From Castellaniella caeni NBRC 101664 (GTDB taxonomy: Bacteria; Pseudomonadota; Gammaproteobacteria; Burkholderiales; Burkholderiaceae_B), in contig NZ_BCWN01000014.1 in the NCBI RefSeq assembly GCF_001592225.1, positions 25,586 to 89,585 on the forward strand: a stretch of DNA of 64,000 nucleotides, read 5' to 3'. Of this stretch, positions 54,167 through 63,665 are shown piece by piece. The notes under the pieces were generated by a model. It did not search any database, had not been told where the DNA came from, and was given only the letters and a program-made list of their open reading frames with translations. Made by a program: the position numbers and the translations under genes. Each line of letters begins with the position of its first letter. Positions within the stretch are counted from its first letter, which is position 1.

Positions 54167-56200
54167 ATGTCTGCACAAAGTCTTTATTTGTTGATTGCCC
54201 TGGCGCCGCTGTTCACGGCCGTGGTCGTGGGCTTTTTCGGCACGGGCTTCATGGGCTCGTGGATCGGGCGTCGTGGCTCGCATACCCTCACCATCCTGGG
54301 GGTGCTGGTGTCTTTCGTCGGCTCGCTCGTCGTGCTGCAGCAGACGCTGGCCGGCCAGACCTTCGACGGCACCATCTACACCTGGTCGATGATCGGCACC
54401 TTCAAGTACGAAGTGGGCTTCCTCATTGACCCCCTGTCGGCGCTCATGATGGTGGTGGTGTCGGGGGTGTCGCTCATGGTGCACATCTACACCATCGGCT
54501 ACATGGCCGAAGACCCCGGGTACAACCGCTTCTTCTCGTATATTTCGCTGTTCACCTTCTCGATGCTGATGCTGGTGATGGCCAACAACATGCTGCAGCT
54601 GTTCTTCGGCTGGGAAGCCGTGGGCCTGGTGTCGTACCTGCTCATCGGTTTTTACTACTCCAAGCCGTCGGCGGTGTTCGCCAACCTCAAGGCCTTCATG
54701 GTCAACCGGGTGGGCGACTTCGGCTTCGTGCTGGGCATCGGCCTGCTGTATGCCTACGCGGGCAGCCTCAACTATGGCGAAGTCTTCGCGCAGGCCGACA
54801 AGCTGGGCGGCATCGTCTTCCCCGGCACCGACTGGCAGATGCTCACCGTGGCCTGCCTGTGCCTGTTCGTGGGCGCCATGGGCAAGTCGGCGCAAGCGCC
54901 GCTGCACGTCTGGCTGCCCGACTCCATGGAAGGCCCCACCCCCATCTCCGCACTGATCCACGCCGCCACCATGGTGACGGCGGGCATCTTCATGGTGGCG
55001 CGCTTCTCGCCGGTCTATGAACTCAGCGAAACCGCGCTCTCGGTCATCATGGTGATCGGTGCCTTCGGTGCCTTCTTCCTCGGCATCCTGGGCGTGGTGC
55101 AAAACGACATCAAGCGCGTGGTGGCGTATTCCACGCTCTCGCAGCTGGGCTACATGGTGGTGGCGCTGGGCGCCTCGGCCTACTCGGTGGCCATCTTCCA
55201 CCTGATGACGCACGCCTTCTTCAAGGCGCTGCTGTTCCTGGGCTCGGGCTCGGTCATCATGGGCATGCTGCACGACCAGGACATGCGCCACATGGGCGGC
55301 CTCTGGAAACGCATGCCGATCACCTGGATCACGATGCTGATCGGCACGCTGGCGCTGGTGGGCACGCCGTTCTTCTCGGGCTTCTATTCCAAGGAAAGCA
55401 TCATTTCGGCGGCGCACGCGGCCAACATCCCGGGCGCGGGCTTTGCCTATGCGCTCACGCTCTCGGGCGTGTTCGTCACCTCGCTGTATTCCTTCCGCCT
55501 GTACTTCCTGGTCTTCCACGGCAAAGAACGCTATCCCGATCACGTCGATCACGACCACAGCCACGACAGCCACTGGGCCAGCTACGGCGACGGCCCCAGC
55601 ATCCATGCCCTGCATGGCGCCAAGCCCAAAGAATCGCCCTGGGTGGTGACGCTGCCGCTGTCCATCCTGGCCTTCATGTCGGTGGTGGCGGGTGTCTGGT
55701 TCGTCGATCCGCTGCTCTTTGGCGGCTTCTTCGGCAAGTCCATCACCGTGCTGGCGCAACACCCGGCCATGGCCGCGCTGGCTGAAGAATGGCACGGCTG
55801 GGTCGGCTTCGGCATCCACGGCCTGACCGCGCTGCCCTTCCTGCTGCTGCTGGCCGGCTTCGTGGTCGCCTGGTATTGCTGGCTGGTCAATCCCGCGGTG
55901 CCCGCGGCGCTGGCCAGGGCCTTCAAGCCCGTCTACGACACGCTGCTCAACAAGTACTACTTCGACTGGTTCAACGAGCGCGTGGTTGCCCGCTTCGCCC
56001 GCGGCCTGGGCCGCGGCCTGTGGCAAGGCGGCGACCGCGGCATCATCGACGGCATCATCGTCAACGGCAGCGCCCGCATGGTGGGCGTGGCTGCGGCAAC
56101 GACGCGTCTGCTGCAGTCGGGCTACATCTATCATTACGCCTTCGCCATGATCATCGGCATCATGGTGTTTCTCACATTCTTCGTTCTGATGGTTCATTGA
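54167..56200 (+). CDS. nuoL: NADH-quinone oxidoreductase subunit L
   Basis: A 677-residue antiporter-like subunit at the distal end of the membrane arm, with about 16 membrane helices and the long lateral helix expected near the C-terminus. DPLSALMMVVVSGVSLMVH, FFGWEAVGLVSYLLIGFYY and HAATMVTAGIFMVAR are universal NuoL segments containing the proton-path Glu and Lys/His residues. A His/Asp-rich loop (DHVDHDHSHDSHW) near residue 460 is notable. The stop shares a base with nuoM (TGATG). Confidence 0.96.
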   Translation: MSAQSLYLLIALAPLFTAVVVGFFGTGFMGSWIGRRGSHTLTILGVLVSFVGSLVVLQQTLAGQTFDGTIYTWSMIGTFKYEVGFLIDPLSALMMVVVSGVSLMVHIYTIGYMAEDPGYNRFFSYISLFTFSMLMLVMANNMLQLFFGWEAVGLVSYLLIGFYYSKPSAVFANLKAFMVNRVGDFGFVLGIGLLYAYAGSLNYGEVFAQADKLGGIVFPGTDWQMLTVACLCLFVGAMGKSAQAPLHVWLPDSMEGPTPISALIHAATMVTAGIFMVARFSPVYELSETALSVIMVIGAFGAFFLGILGVVQNDIKRVVAYSTLSQLGYMVVALGASAYSVAIFHLMTHAFFKALLFLGSGSVIMGMLHDQDMRHMGGLWKRMPITWITMLIGTLALVGTPFFSGFYSKESIISAAHAANIPGAGFAYALTLSGVFVTSLYSFRLYFLVFHGKERYPDHVDHDHSHDSHWASYGDGPSIHALHGAKPKESPWVVTLPLSILAFMSVVAGVWFVDPLLFGGFFGKSITVLAQHPAMAALAEEWHGWVGFGIHGLTALPFLLLLAGFVVAWYCWLVNPAVPAALARAFKPVYDTLLNKYYFDWFNERVVARFARGLGRGLWQGGDRGIIDGIIVNGSARMVGVAAATTRLLQSGYIYHYAFAMIIGIMVFLTFFVLMVH

Positions 56201-57699
56201 TGGCTAGCGAAATGGCGTCTTCAACACTCCCCTGGCTGACCCTGTCGATCTTTGTCCCGATCATCTTCGGCCTGCTCGTGCTGCTGATCGGGCGCGACGA
56301 CAACCCGGGGCCGACTCGCGTGCTGTCGCTGGTGGGCTCGATCGTGAGCCTGCTGGTCACCCTGCCGCTGTACACCGGCTTCAATCCCAAGACGGCCGAC
56401 ATGCAGTTCGTCGAAAACACGCCCTGGATCGAGGCCTTCAACCTCAACTATCACCTGGGGATCGACGGCATCTCGGTGTGGTTCATCCTGCTGACGGCCT
56501 TCATCACCATCATCGTGGTGCTGGCGGGCTGGGAAGTCATCAAGTCGCGCGTGGCGCAGTACATGGCGGCCTTCCTCATCCTGTCGGGCCTGATGATCGG
56601 CGTCTTCAGCGCCCTGGACGGCATGCTGTTCTACGTGTTCTTCGAGGCCACGCTGATTCCGATGTACATCATCATCGGCGCCTGGGGCGGCCCCAACCGC
56701 GTGTATGCCGCGCTGAAATTCTTTCTCTACACCCTGATGGGCTCGCTGCTCACGCTCATTGCCTTCATCTATATGTGGCACGTGGCGGGGCAGTCGTTCG
56801 ACGTCGCCACCTGGCAGAAGATGCCGCTCAGCTATTCGCAGCAAATCTTCATTTTCATTGCGCTGTTTGCCGCATTCGCCGTGAAGATTCCGATGTGGCC
56901 GATTCACACCTGGCTGCCTGACGCCCACGTCGAAGCGCCCACGGGCGGCTCCATCGTGCTGGCCGCCATCATGCTCAAGCTGGGGGCCTACGCCTTCCTG
57001 CGGTTTTCGCTGCCCATCGCGCCGGATGCCTCGCACAGCCTGGCGGGCCTGATGATCGGCCTGTCGCTGGTGGCCGTCATCTACATCGGCCTGGTCGCCA
57101 TCGTGCAAGACGACATGAAAAAGCTGGTGGCGTATTCGTCCGTGGCGCACATGGGCTTCGTCACCCTGGGCTTTTTCGTCTTCAACATCACCGGCCTGGA
57201 AGGCGCCATCATCCAGATGCTGTCGCACGGCTTCGTCTCGGGCGCCATGTTCATGTGCATTGGCGTCATGTACGACCGCCTGCACACGCGCCGCATCGAC
57301 GCCTATGGTGGCATCATCAACCGCATGCCGCGCTTCGTCACCTATTTCGTGCTGTTCTCCATGGCCAACGCCGGCCTGCCGGGCACCAGCGGTTTCGTGG
57401 GTGAATTCACCGTCATCCTGGGGGCCGTGCAGTACAACTTCTGGATCGGCCTGCTGGCGGCTTCGGCGCTCATCTGGGGTGCGGGCTATTCGCTGTGGAT
57501 GCTCAAGCGCGTGGCGCTGGGCCCGGTGGCCAACGAGCAAGTGGACGGCATGAAAGACCTGTGCAGCCGCGAGTTCCTGGTGCTGGGCCTGCTGGCCATC
57601 TTTGTGCTCTTCATGGGGATCTACCCCAGCTTCTTCACCGATCTGATGCACCCGTCCGTGCAGGCGCTGCTCGATCACGTTGCTCAATCGAAACTGTAG
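56200..57699 (+). CDS. nuoM: NADH-quinone oxidoreductase subunit M
   Basis: A 499-residue antiporter-like membrane subunit with about 14 helices. FFEATLIPMYIIIGAWGG near residues 147-164 carries the key Glu, and HTWLPDAHVEAPTGGS is the conserved pump motif. NuoM pumps protons together with NuoL and NuoN. The start at 56200 overlaps the nuoL stop by one base; longer in-frame readings run through nuoL. Confidence 0.96.
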   Translation: MASEMASSTLPWLTLSIFVPIIFGLLVLLIGRDDNPGPTRVLSLVGSIVSLLVTLPLYTGFNPKTADMQFVENTPWIEAFNLNYHLGIDGISVWFILLTAFITIIVVLAGWEVIKSRVAQYMAAFLILSGLMIGVFSALDGMLFYVFFEATLIPMYIIIGAWGGPNRVYAALKFFLYTLMGSLLTLIAFIYMWHVAGQSFDVATWQKMPLSYSQQIFIFIALFAAFAVKIPMWPIHTWLPDAHVEAPTGGSIVLAAIMLKLGAYAFLRFSLPIAPDASHSLAGLMIGLSLVAVIYIGLVAIVQDDMKKLVAYSSVAHMGFVTLGFFVFNITGLEGAIIQMLSHGFVSGAMFMCIGVMYDRLHTRRIDAYGGIINRMPRFVTYFVLFSMANAGLPGTSGFVGEFTVILGAVQYNFWIGLLAASALIWGAGYSLWMLKRVALGPVANEQVDGMKDLCSREFLVLGLLAIFVLFMGIYPSFFTDLMHPSVQALLDHVAQSKL

Positions 57700-57711
57700 A
57701 CCGGAATCACG

Positions 57712-59196
57712 ATGCAAAATCTTTTCGACTTCGCGCTGGCGACCCCGGAGATCGTTCTGCTGGTGCTGACGGGCGTCGTGCTGCTGATCGATGCCTTTGG
57801 CACCGAGCCCTCCCGGCGCATGACCTTCATGCTTACCCTGGGCACCTTGCTGGTGGCGGTGCTGGTCTCCTGGGGCCAGTGGAGCAACGGCGTGCAGGGC
57901 CGCACCTTCAGCGACCTGTACGTGGCCGATTCCTTCGGGCACTTCCTCAAGATCCTCTCGGCGATTGCCGTGGCGGTCACGCTCATCTACGGCCATTCCT
58001 ACGCCGAGAAGCGTGACATGGTGACGCGTGGCGGCGAACTGTATTCGCTGACGCTGCTGATGCTGCTGGGCGAGTTCGTGATGATTTCGGCGGGCAGCAT
58101 GCTCACGGTGTATCTGGGCGTCGAACTGATGTCCTTCGCCCTGTATGCCCTGGTGGCTCTGCGCCGCGATCACCTGGCCTCCACCGAGGCCGCGATGAAA
58201 TACTACGTGCTGGGCTGCCTGGCTTCGGGCATCTTGCTCTATGGCATGTCCATGATCTACGGCGCCACCGGCCAGCTGGGCCTGGCCGAGATCGCCCAGG
58301 TCATCCGCGACGGCGGGGCACAGCGCCTGCCGCTGGCCTTCGGTGTGGTGTTCATCGTCTCGGGCCTGGCCTTCAAGCTGACGGCGGCGCCTTTCCACAT
58401 GTGGACGCCCGACGTCTATCAGGGCGCGCCCACTACGGTCACGCTGCTGGTTGGGGCGGCCCCCAAGTTTGCCGCCTTTGCCATCATGATCCGCCTGCTC
58501 ATCGAGGCCCTGCACGGCATTGCCATGGACTGGCAGCCCATGCTGCTCATCATGGCGGCGCTGTCGCTGGCCATCGGCAACATCGTGGCCATCGCGCAGA
58601 CCAACTTCAAGCGCATGCTGGCCTATTCCACGATCTCGCACATGGGCTTCGTGTTCCTGGGCCTGCTCTCGGGCGTGTTCGAGGGCCAGCCGGGCGCCAG
58701 CGCGGCGGCCTACGGCGCTTCGCTGTTCTACATCGTCATCTACGTGCTGACGACGCTGTCCACCTTCGGCCTCATCATGCTGCTCTCGCGCCAGGGCTTC
58801 GAGGCCGAAGAGATCGCCGATCTCAAGGGGCTCAATCGCCGCAATCCGATGCTCGCCGGCGTGCTGCTGCTGGCCATGTTCTCGCTGGCCGGCATTCCAC
58901 CCCTGTCGGGCTTCTACGCCAAGCTGGTTGTGCTGCAGGCCCTCATCAACGCGGGCCACGTGCCGCTGGCCGTGTTCGCCGTGATGATGTCGCTCATTGG
59001 CGCCTTCTACTACCTGCGCGTGGTGAAGATGGCCTATTTCGACGAGCCCGAGGACGGCGTCGAACTGAGCTCGGGCACGGCGGTCACGCGCAGTGTCATG
59101 TCGCTCAACGGCCTGCTGGTGATCGGCCTGGGCGTGATGCCGGGCGGCCTGATGGCCTTGTGCATCGACGTCATCCGCCAGTCGCTGGTGTTCTAA
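57712..59196 (+). CDS. nuoN: NADH-quinone oxidoreductase subunit N
   Basis: A 494-residue antiporter-like subunit, last of the canonical fourteen. [17 protein letters not shown] near residue 138 carries the conserved Glu, and [17 protein letters not shown] is the NuoN version of the pump motif. It is 12 nt after nuoM and 10 nt before the DUF2818-type gene, so the latter is probably on the same transcript. Confidence 0.96.
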   Translation: MQNLFDFALATPEIVLLVLTGVVLLIDAFGTEPSRRMTFMLTLGTLLVAVLVSWGQWSNGVQGRTFSDLYVADSFGHFLKILSAIAVAVTLIYGHSYAEKRDMVTRGGELYSLTLLMLLGEFVMISAGSMLTVYLGVELMSFALYALVALRRDHLASTEAAMKYYVLGCLASGILLYGMSMIYGATGQLGLAEIAQVIRDGGAQRLPLAFGVVFIVSGLAFKLTAAPFHMWTPDVYQGAPTTVTLLVGAAPKFAAFAIMIRLLIEALHGIAMDWQPMLLIMAALSLAIGNIVAIAQTNFKRMLAYSTISHMGFVFLGLLSGVFEGQPGASAAAYGASLFYIVIYVLTTLSTFGLIMLLSRQGFEAEEIADLKGLNRRNPMLAGVLLLAMFSLAGIPPLSGFYAKLVVLQALINAGHVPLAVFAVMMSLIGAFYYLRVVKMAYFDEPEDGVELSSGTAVTRSVMSLNGLLVIGLGVMPGGLMALCIDVIRQSLVF

Positions 59197-59206
59197 GGCT
59201 GTCCAT

Positions 59207-59980
59207 ATGACGTTGTCGGTCGCTGTCTGGCTGGTCATCCTGGGCGCCCTGGTGCTGGCCAACCTGCCGTTCCTGCTCGAACGCCCGCTGGCCCCGTGGC
59301 CCTGGTCGCGGGCCACGCAATCGCTGGGCAGCCTGGCGCGCTGGGTCGTGGGCCTGGTTTTTCTGGCGGCGCTGGCGCTATGGGCCTGGGGCACCCCGCG
59401 CCTGGTGGGCGGCGCCTTCGGCGGCGTGGGCGGCCTGTTCTTCATCGGCAAGCTGCTGGTCAGCGGCTTGCTGGCCTTTGGCCTGCTGTATTTTCCAGGC
59501 TGGCTGGCGGGCCGCAAGGCGGCCGCTGCCGCGCAGGTGCCTCATGGAACGGCGCAGTCCGAGCACATGACGGCCATGGCCGCGCTCATGGATGAGGCCG
59601 TGCGTCCGGCTGCGGCAGATTCGACGGCGCAGGCGGGCCAGGCGGCAGACACGGCGCAGGCGGTGGGTCGGGCGGCAGTCGTGTCATCAGAAGTAGCGCA
59701 GGCGGTGTCGGCGGCGGACGCTGCGCCGCCTGCTACAAGGCGCCCCAACGGCGCGGCTGCAAAGGCCGCCGCCAAGGGCAAGCCCTTCATCGACCGCTTC
59801 CTCGAACTGCTCATCGGCTATGTGCTGGTGGGCACGTTCGGCTTCACCTTCGAACTCGACCTGGGCAACGCCTTTCCCCAGGGCTGGGAATTCTACGCGG
59901 TCACGCTGGCCCTGTTCATCGTGTTGGGATATCCCGGCTTCGTCTGGCACTACCTGCTGCAGCGCCGCCGACACCACTGA
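59207..59980 (+). CDS. DUF2818-type membrane protein with an expanded Ala-rich centre
   Basis: A 257-residue protein directly after nuoN. The N-terminal segment (VWLVILGALVLANLPFLLERP) and the C-terminal part (FLELLIGYVLVGTFGFTFEL, then GNAFPQGWEFYAVTLALFIVLGYPGFVWHYLL, quoted here in part) match the DUF2818 family, found after nuoN in Burkholderiales. Between them lie two more hydrophobic segments and an Ala/Gln-rich low-complexity stretch of about 75 residues (105-180) with no predicted fold. Family function is unknown; the position suggests a link to complex I assembly or stability. My recollection is that typical members are shorter, which should be checked. Confidence 0.75.
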   Translation: MTLSVAVWLVILGALVLANLPFLLERPLAPWPWSRATQSLGSLARWVVGLVFLAALALWAWGTPRLVGGAFGGVGGLFFIGKLLVSGLLAFGLLYFPGWLAGRKAAAAAQVPHGTAQSEHMTAMAALMDEAVRPAAADSTAQAGQAADTAQAVGRAAVVSSEVAQAVSAADAAPPATRRPNGAAAKAAAKGKPFIDRFLELLIGYVLVGTFGFTFELDLGNAFPQGWEFYAVTLALFIVLGYPGFVWHYLLQRRRHH

Positions 59981-60003
59981 ACAAACCTCGCAGCGAAACA
60001 GAC

Positions 60004-60030
60004 AAAAACCGGCCTTCCGCCGGTTTTTTT
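60004..60030 (+). terminator. Rho-independent terminator of the nuo operon
   Basis: AAAAACCGGC (60004-60013) pairs with GCCGGTTTTT across a short CTTCC loop, followed by more T residues to 60030. It lies 24 nt after the last gene of the operon and is the only clear terminator for it. Confidence 0.88.
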
Positions 60031-60203
60031 GCTGCCGGGCCGCCCCAAAGCAAAAAGCGCCCCCTTTGGGGGCAGCAAGCCGCAGGCGCAGCGTGGGGGC
60101 TACTGTTGCTGCCGGGCCGCCCCAAAGCAAAAGCAGCCTCCTAACGAATCCGAGCAGCGTGCAAGCTGCGAGGTGGGAGCAAGCCGCAGGCGCGGCGTAG
60201 GAC
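60029..60203 (+). repeat. Two copies of a GC-rich intergenic repeat
   Basis: Copy 1 (60029-60100) and copy 2 (60106-60203) both begin TTGCTGCCGGGCCGCCCCAA followed by AGCAAAA, and both end with GCAAGCCGCAGGCGC and a GCGT end. In copy 1 the middle has CCCCTTTGGGGG, able to form a hairpin; in copy 2 it is replaced by longer unrelated sequence with its own stem. Similar GC-rich repeats are scattered between genes in many Burkholderiales (recollection). Confidence 0.7.
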
Positions 60204-60232
60204 ATCGACGCGCAGGATTCTTGCTTGATTCT

Positions 60233-60314
60233 GCCTATATTCCGCCTATATGTAAATTTTGTTGTTTAGTTTCGCCAAATTTATTTCTTTTGTTGCTTTA
60301 TGATGTAAATTTAC
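60233..60314 (+). promoter_or_regulatory. AT-rich upstream region of the chemoreceptor gene
   Basis: GCCTATAT occurs twice (60233-60240 and 60244-60251), followed by a long AT-rich run and the perfect palindrome GTAAATTTAC (60305-60314), 31 nt before the start codon. I could not find a convincing sigma28-type motif. The palindrome is a candidate operator. Confidence 0.4.
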
Positions 60315-60345
60315 CTGTCAAGTAATTTGAACTTCAGGAAGCGCC

Positions 60346-62382
60346 ATGCCCGCCTTGTTCCGCCGCCTTACGCTGCGTCAGCAGTTGATGCTGATCGTCG
60401 CTTGCATCGTGATCGCGGGGTTTGCCATCACGCTGACGGTCTTTACCCGTCAGGCGGCGCACTTTCAGCTCGAAAGCGCAACGCGCTACGGCACCGAGCT
60501 GGCGCGCCGCGAAGGGTCGGATGCCACGGCGCCGCTGCGCCAGGCCATCGAAACCGGTCGTACGCTGGCTGCTGCTCTGCAAACCTTGAGCGCTTCGGGT
60601 GGCACCGCGGATCGCGCCCAGGCGACGGCCCTGCTGCGCCAGGTGCTCGAGGCCGAGCCGGCGTACCTGGGGGTCTGGTCGGCCTGGGAACCCAACGCGT
60701 TCGATGGGCGCGACAGCCAGTTCGCGGGCACGAAACAGTCGGATGCCAGTGGCCGCTACCTGGTGCAGCTCAATCGCCAGACCGACGGTGGCATTGCCCA
60801 GGAAGTGCTCAGCGGCATCGACCAGCCAGGTGCGGGTGATTACTATCTGGTGCCGCGCAAGACCGGCAAGATCACGGTCAGCGATCCGTTCACCTACGAC
60901 TATGGCAACCGCAAGGCGCTGCTGACCACGGTGTCCGTGCCCATCCTCAAGCAGGGGGCTTTCGTGGGGGCGGTCGGCGTCGATATCGACCTGGCCAATC
61001 TGCAGTCGTCGATCAGCAAGCTGCGCCCCTTCGAGACGGGGTACGCCAGTCTCTTGTCCAATCAAGGGTATTTCGTCGGCGACCGCGACAGCAGCCTGCT
61101 GGGCAAGCGACTGAGTGAAGACCTGGGGCTCAGCGCGGACGATCTGCGGGCGGCATTGAAATCCATCGCCGATGGCGAGACCCTGACCACCTTGCTGTAC
61201 GATCCGCTGCTGAAAACCGACGCCACGGTGATTCAGGTGCCGATCTATTTTCCGGGGGTGGCCGCGCCCTGGGGCTTTGCCGTGACGCTGCCCAACGACC
61301 AGATTCTGAAAGACGTCCGCAGCCTGGAATGGCTGTCCGCAGGCCTGGGTCTACTGAGCGTGGCCTTGACGATTCTGTGTCTGGGGCTGGCCATCGGGCG
61401 GCTGGTGCTGCGTCCCCTGGGGGGTGAGCCCGCCGAGGCCAACCGTTTGGTCACGCAGGTGGCCCAGGGCGATCTGACGCAGCGCGTGCCGGTGCGTGAG
61501 CACGATGACGTCAGTTTGATGGCCCACCTGCGCACGATGCAAGACGGCCTCACCGACATGATCGCGCGTGTGCGCAGCGGTGCACAGAGCGTGGCGGCAG
61601 CTTCGGCGCAGATCAGCAGCGGCAATCTCGACCTGTCCTCGCGGACAGAACAGCAGGCCAGTTCGCTGGCCGAGACGGCGGCCACGATGGAAGAAATCAC
61701 CGCCACCGTGCGCCAGAATGCCGACAACGCCCAGCAGGCCAATACGCTGGCCAACAAGGCCACACAGATCGCTACGGGGGGTGGGGCCATCGTGGCCGAG
61801 CTGGTGGGGACGATGGGCGAGATCGATGCCAGAGCCCAACAGGTGGCCGACATCATCGGTGTCATCGACAGCATTGCCTTCCAGACCAATATTCTGGCGC
61901 TCAATGCGGCGGTCGAAGCCGCCCGCGCGGGCGAACAGGGCCGCGGCTTTGCCGTGGTGGCCAGCGAGGTGCGAGCGTTGGCGCAGCGCAGTGCGGGTGC
62001 GGCCAAAGAGATCAAGACGCTGATCGAGGCATCCGTGGCGTCCAGTCACAAGGGCAATGCGCAGGCCGACCGCGCCGGGGCCACCATGCAGGAAATCGTC
62101 GAGGCTATCCGCCAGGTGACGACCATCATGGGCGAGATCAGCGCCGCCAGTCGCGAACAGACAACCGGGATCGAAGAAATCAGCACGGCCATCACGCAGA
62201 TGGATGACGTCACGCGCCAGAATGCCAGCCTGGTCGAAGAGTCAGCGGCGGCAGCATCCAGTCTGCAGGCCCAGGCCGATACCTTGTTGCAGCTGGTGTC
62301 CAGTTTCCAGCTGCGCGACGAGGCATCCGTGGGGGCACCAGAGGCGCGCTTGCCGCATACGCCGCCGAAGCTGATTTCATAA
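60346..62382 (+). CDS. Methyl-accepting chemotaxis protein
   Basis: A 678-residue transmembrane chemoreceptor. One membrane helix near residues 13-33, a periplasmic dCache-type sensor to about residue 325 (with [11 protein letters not shown] and [17 protein letters not shown]), a second helix at about 327-350, a HAMP domain, and a long signalling coiled coil. The conserved hairpin tip ([21 protein letters not shown]) lies at residues about 508-530, where CheA and CheW bind. The Cache features suggest sensing of a small ligand such as an amino or organic acid. AGGA precedes the ATG. Confidence 0.93.
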   Translation: MPALFRRLTLRQQLMLIVACIVIAGFAITLTVFTRQAAHFQLESATRYGTELARREGSDATAPLRQAIETGRTLAAALQTLSASGGTADRAQATALLRQVLEAEPAYLGVWSAWEPNAFDGRDSQFAGTKQSDASGRYLVQLNRQTDGGIAQEVLSGIDQPGAGDYYLVPRKTGKITVSDPFTYDYGNRKALLTTVSVPILKQGAFVGAVGVDIDLANLQSSISKLRPFETGYASLLSNQGYFVGDRDSSLLGKRLSEDLGLSADDLRAALKSIADGETLTTLLYDPLLKTDATVIQVPIYFPGVAAPWGFAVTLPNDQILKDVRSLEWLSAGLGLLSVALTILCLGLAIGRLVLRPLGGEPAEANRLVTQVAQGDLTQRVPVREHDDVSLMAHLRTMQDGLTDMIARVRSGAQSVAAASAQISSGNLDLSSRTEQQASSLAETAATMEEITATVRQNADNAQQANTLANKATQIATGGGAIVAELVGTMGEIDARAQQVADIIGVIDSIAFQTNILALNAAVEAARAGEQGRGFAVVASEVRALAQRSAGAAKEIKTLIEASVASSHKGNAQADRAGATMQEIVEAIRQVTTIMGEISAASREQTTGIEEISTAITQMDDVTRQNASLVEESAAAASSLQAQADTLLQLVSSFQLRDEASVGAPEARLPHTPPKLIS

Positions 62383-62428
62383 AGGGCGCATCGAAACCGC
62401 CGCTGGGCGTGGCTGCTTCTCCCTCACC

Positions 62429-62524
62429 GTTTGTAAGCAGCCTGCGTTATGGACGGTCTTCGTTATAAGCAGCTCGGTGATAAGCGGCCCCCCCGCTATA
62501 AGCGGTATTCCGTTATAAGCAGCC
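62429..62524. repeat. Five degenerate copies of a TATAAGC-type motif
   Basis: GTTTGTAAGCAGCC (62429), GTTATAAGCAGCT (62462), GTGATAAGCGGCC (62477), GCTATAAGCGGTA (62495) and GTTATAAGCAGCC (62512) share a consensus near GNTATAAGCRGC, spaced 33, 15, 18 and 17 nt apart in one orientation. They lie between the 3' ends of two convergent genes, so they are not in a normal promoter position. Confidence 0.75.
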
Positions 62525-62543
62525 CTTGTTTGCTGGGCATGGA

Positions 62544-63665
62544 TCAGTCCGCGGCGGCCGATCCGTGTCCGGGCTTGTCCCAGAGCACGTGAGGGCCGAT
62601 TTCGTCCAGTGTGCGGCAACCCGTCAGTGCCATGGCCACTTCCAGCTCGCCACGCAGCAGCTGGATGAGGTGGGCCAGCCCCGAGGCCCCGCCCACGGCC
62701 AGCGCGTGCAGGGCGGGGCGGCCGATCAGCACGGCCTGGGCGCCCAGGGCCAGGGCTTTCAGGATGTCACTGCCCCGGCGAATGCCGCCGTCCAGCAGGA
62801 TGGGCAGGGCGCCATCGACGGCCCGTGCAATGGCGGGCAGCGCCTCGATGGTGGCGGGCAGGGTGTCCAGGCAGCGTCCGCCGTGGTTGGAGACGATCAG
62901 GCCGCTGGCGCCATGCTGCATCGCCAGGCGCGCATCTTCGGGGTCGAGTATCCCTTTGAGCCACAGCGGCACTTGCGGGAATTGCTGGCGCAGCCAGGTG
63001 ACGGTGTCCCAGGTGGGGGCGACGTCCAGCAGCCCGCTGTCGAACAGGGGGCTGCCGCCGGGGGGCGTGGGCCTGGCCTGGGCTGGTGACAGGCCGTCGA
63101 GGTGCACCGAGCGGATGTGTGGCGGACAGCGAAAGCCGCTGCGCTGCTCGGCGTTGCGGATGCCATTGACCGGCGCATCGACGGTCAGCACCAGTGCCTG
63201 GGCGCCTGCCCGGATGGCCCGCTCGGCCAGCGCCAGGGTGTCTTCGGGCCGGGCCTGGGCGTAGAGCTGGAACCAGATCGTCGGGGGGGCGGGCAGCGCG
63301 GCCAGCGTTTCGATGGGAGTGCCCGACTGGGCACTGAGCACGAGTAGCGTGCCTGTGGCGGCGGCGGCCAGCGCCGTGGCCTGCTCGGCCTCGGGATGCA
63401 CCAGACCATGCCAGGCGCTGGGGGCGATGAGAATCGGGTGCCGCAGCGCCTGCCCGGCCAGCGTCAGGCGCGTGTGCGCGCCCTGCAGGGGCCGCAACAC
63501 ACGGCTGCGCAGCTTGAGCCGCGCATAGGCCTGCTGGTTGTCCTGCGCCGTCAGCTGATCGGCGCTGCCCGATTCCAGCCAGGCCCAGATGGCGGGATCG
63601 AGCCGCGCCCGAGCGAGATCGGCATAGTCTTGGGCGCATAGTGGCACGGGCGGGGGCGAATTCAT
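62544..63665 (-). CDS. FMN-dependent alpha-hydroxy acid oxidase/dehydrogenase
   Basis: A 373-residue TIM-barrel flavoenzyme of the lactate/glycolate oxidase family, oxidising an (S)-2-hydroxy acid to a 2-oxo acid. The first strand HPILIAPSAWHGLVHPE, the FMN-binding VLTVDAPVNGIRN, the catalytic His261 in SNHGGRCLDTLPA and the phosphate-binding DGGIRRGSDILKALALGA are all intact. The substrate could be lactate, glycolate or mandelate; the sequence does not say. It is convergent with the chemoreceptor gene and separated from it by the repeat cluster. Confidence 0.9.
   Translation of the reverse strand: MNSPPPVPLCAQDYADLARARLDPAIWAWLESGSADQLTAQDNQQAYARLKLRSRVLRPLQGAHTRLTLAGQALRHPILIAPSAWHGLVHPEAEQATALAAAATGTLLVLSAQSGTPIETLAALPAPPTIWFQLYAQARPEDTLALAERAIRAGAQALVLTVDAPVNGIRNAEQRSGFRCPPHIRSVHLDGLSPAQARPTPPGGSPLFDSGLLDVAPTWDTVTWLRQQFPQVPLWLKGILDPEDARLAMQHGASGLIVSNHGGRCLDTLPATIEALPAIARAVDGALPILLDGGIRRGSDILKALALGAQAVLIGRPALHALAVGGASGLAHLIQLLRGELEVAMALTGCRTLDEIGPHVLWDKPGHGSAAAD

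Noticed and set aside
54125..56197. A 690-codon minus-strand frame opposite nuoL
   Set aside because: Shadow of nuoL rich in His, Asp and Glu, no recognisable family.
56221..59517. A 1098-codon open frame on the minus strand opposite nuoM and nuoN
   Set aside because: It is His/Gln/Arg-rich shadow sequence created by high-GC codon bias opposite real genes, with no family resemblance.
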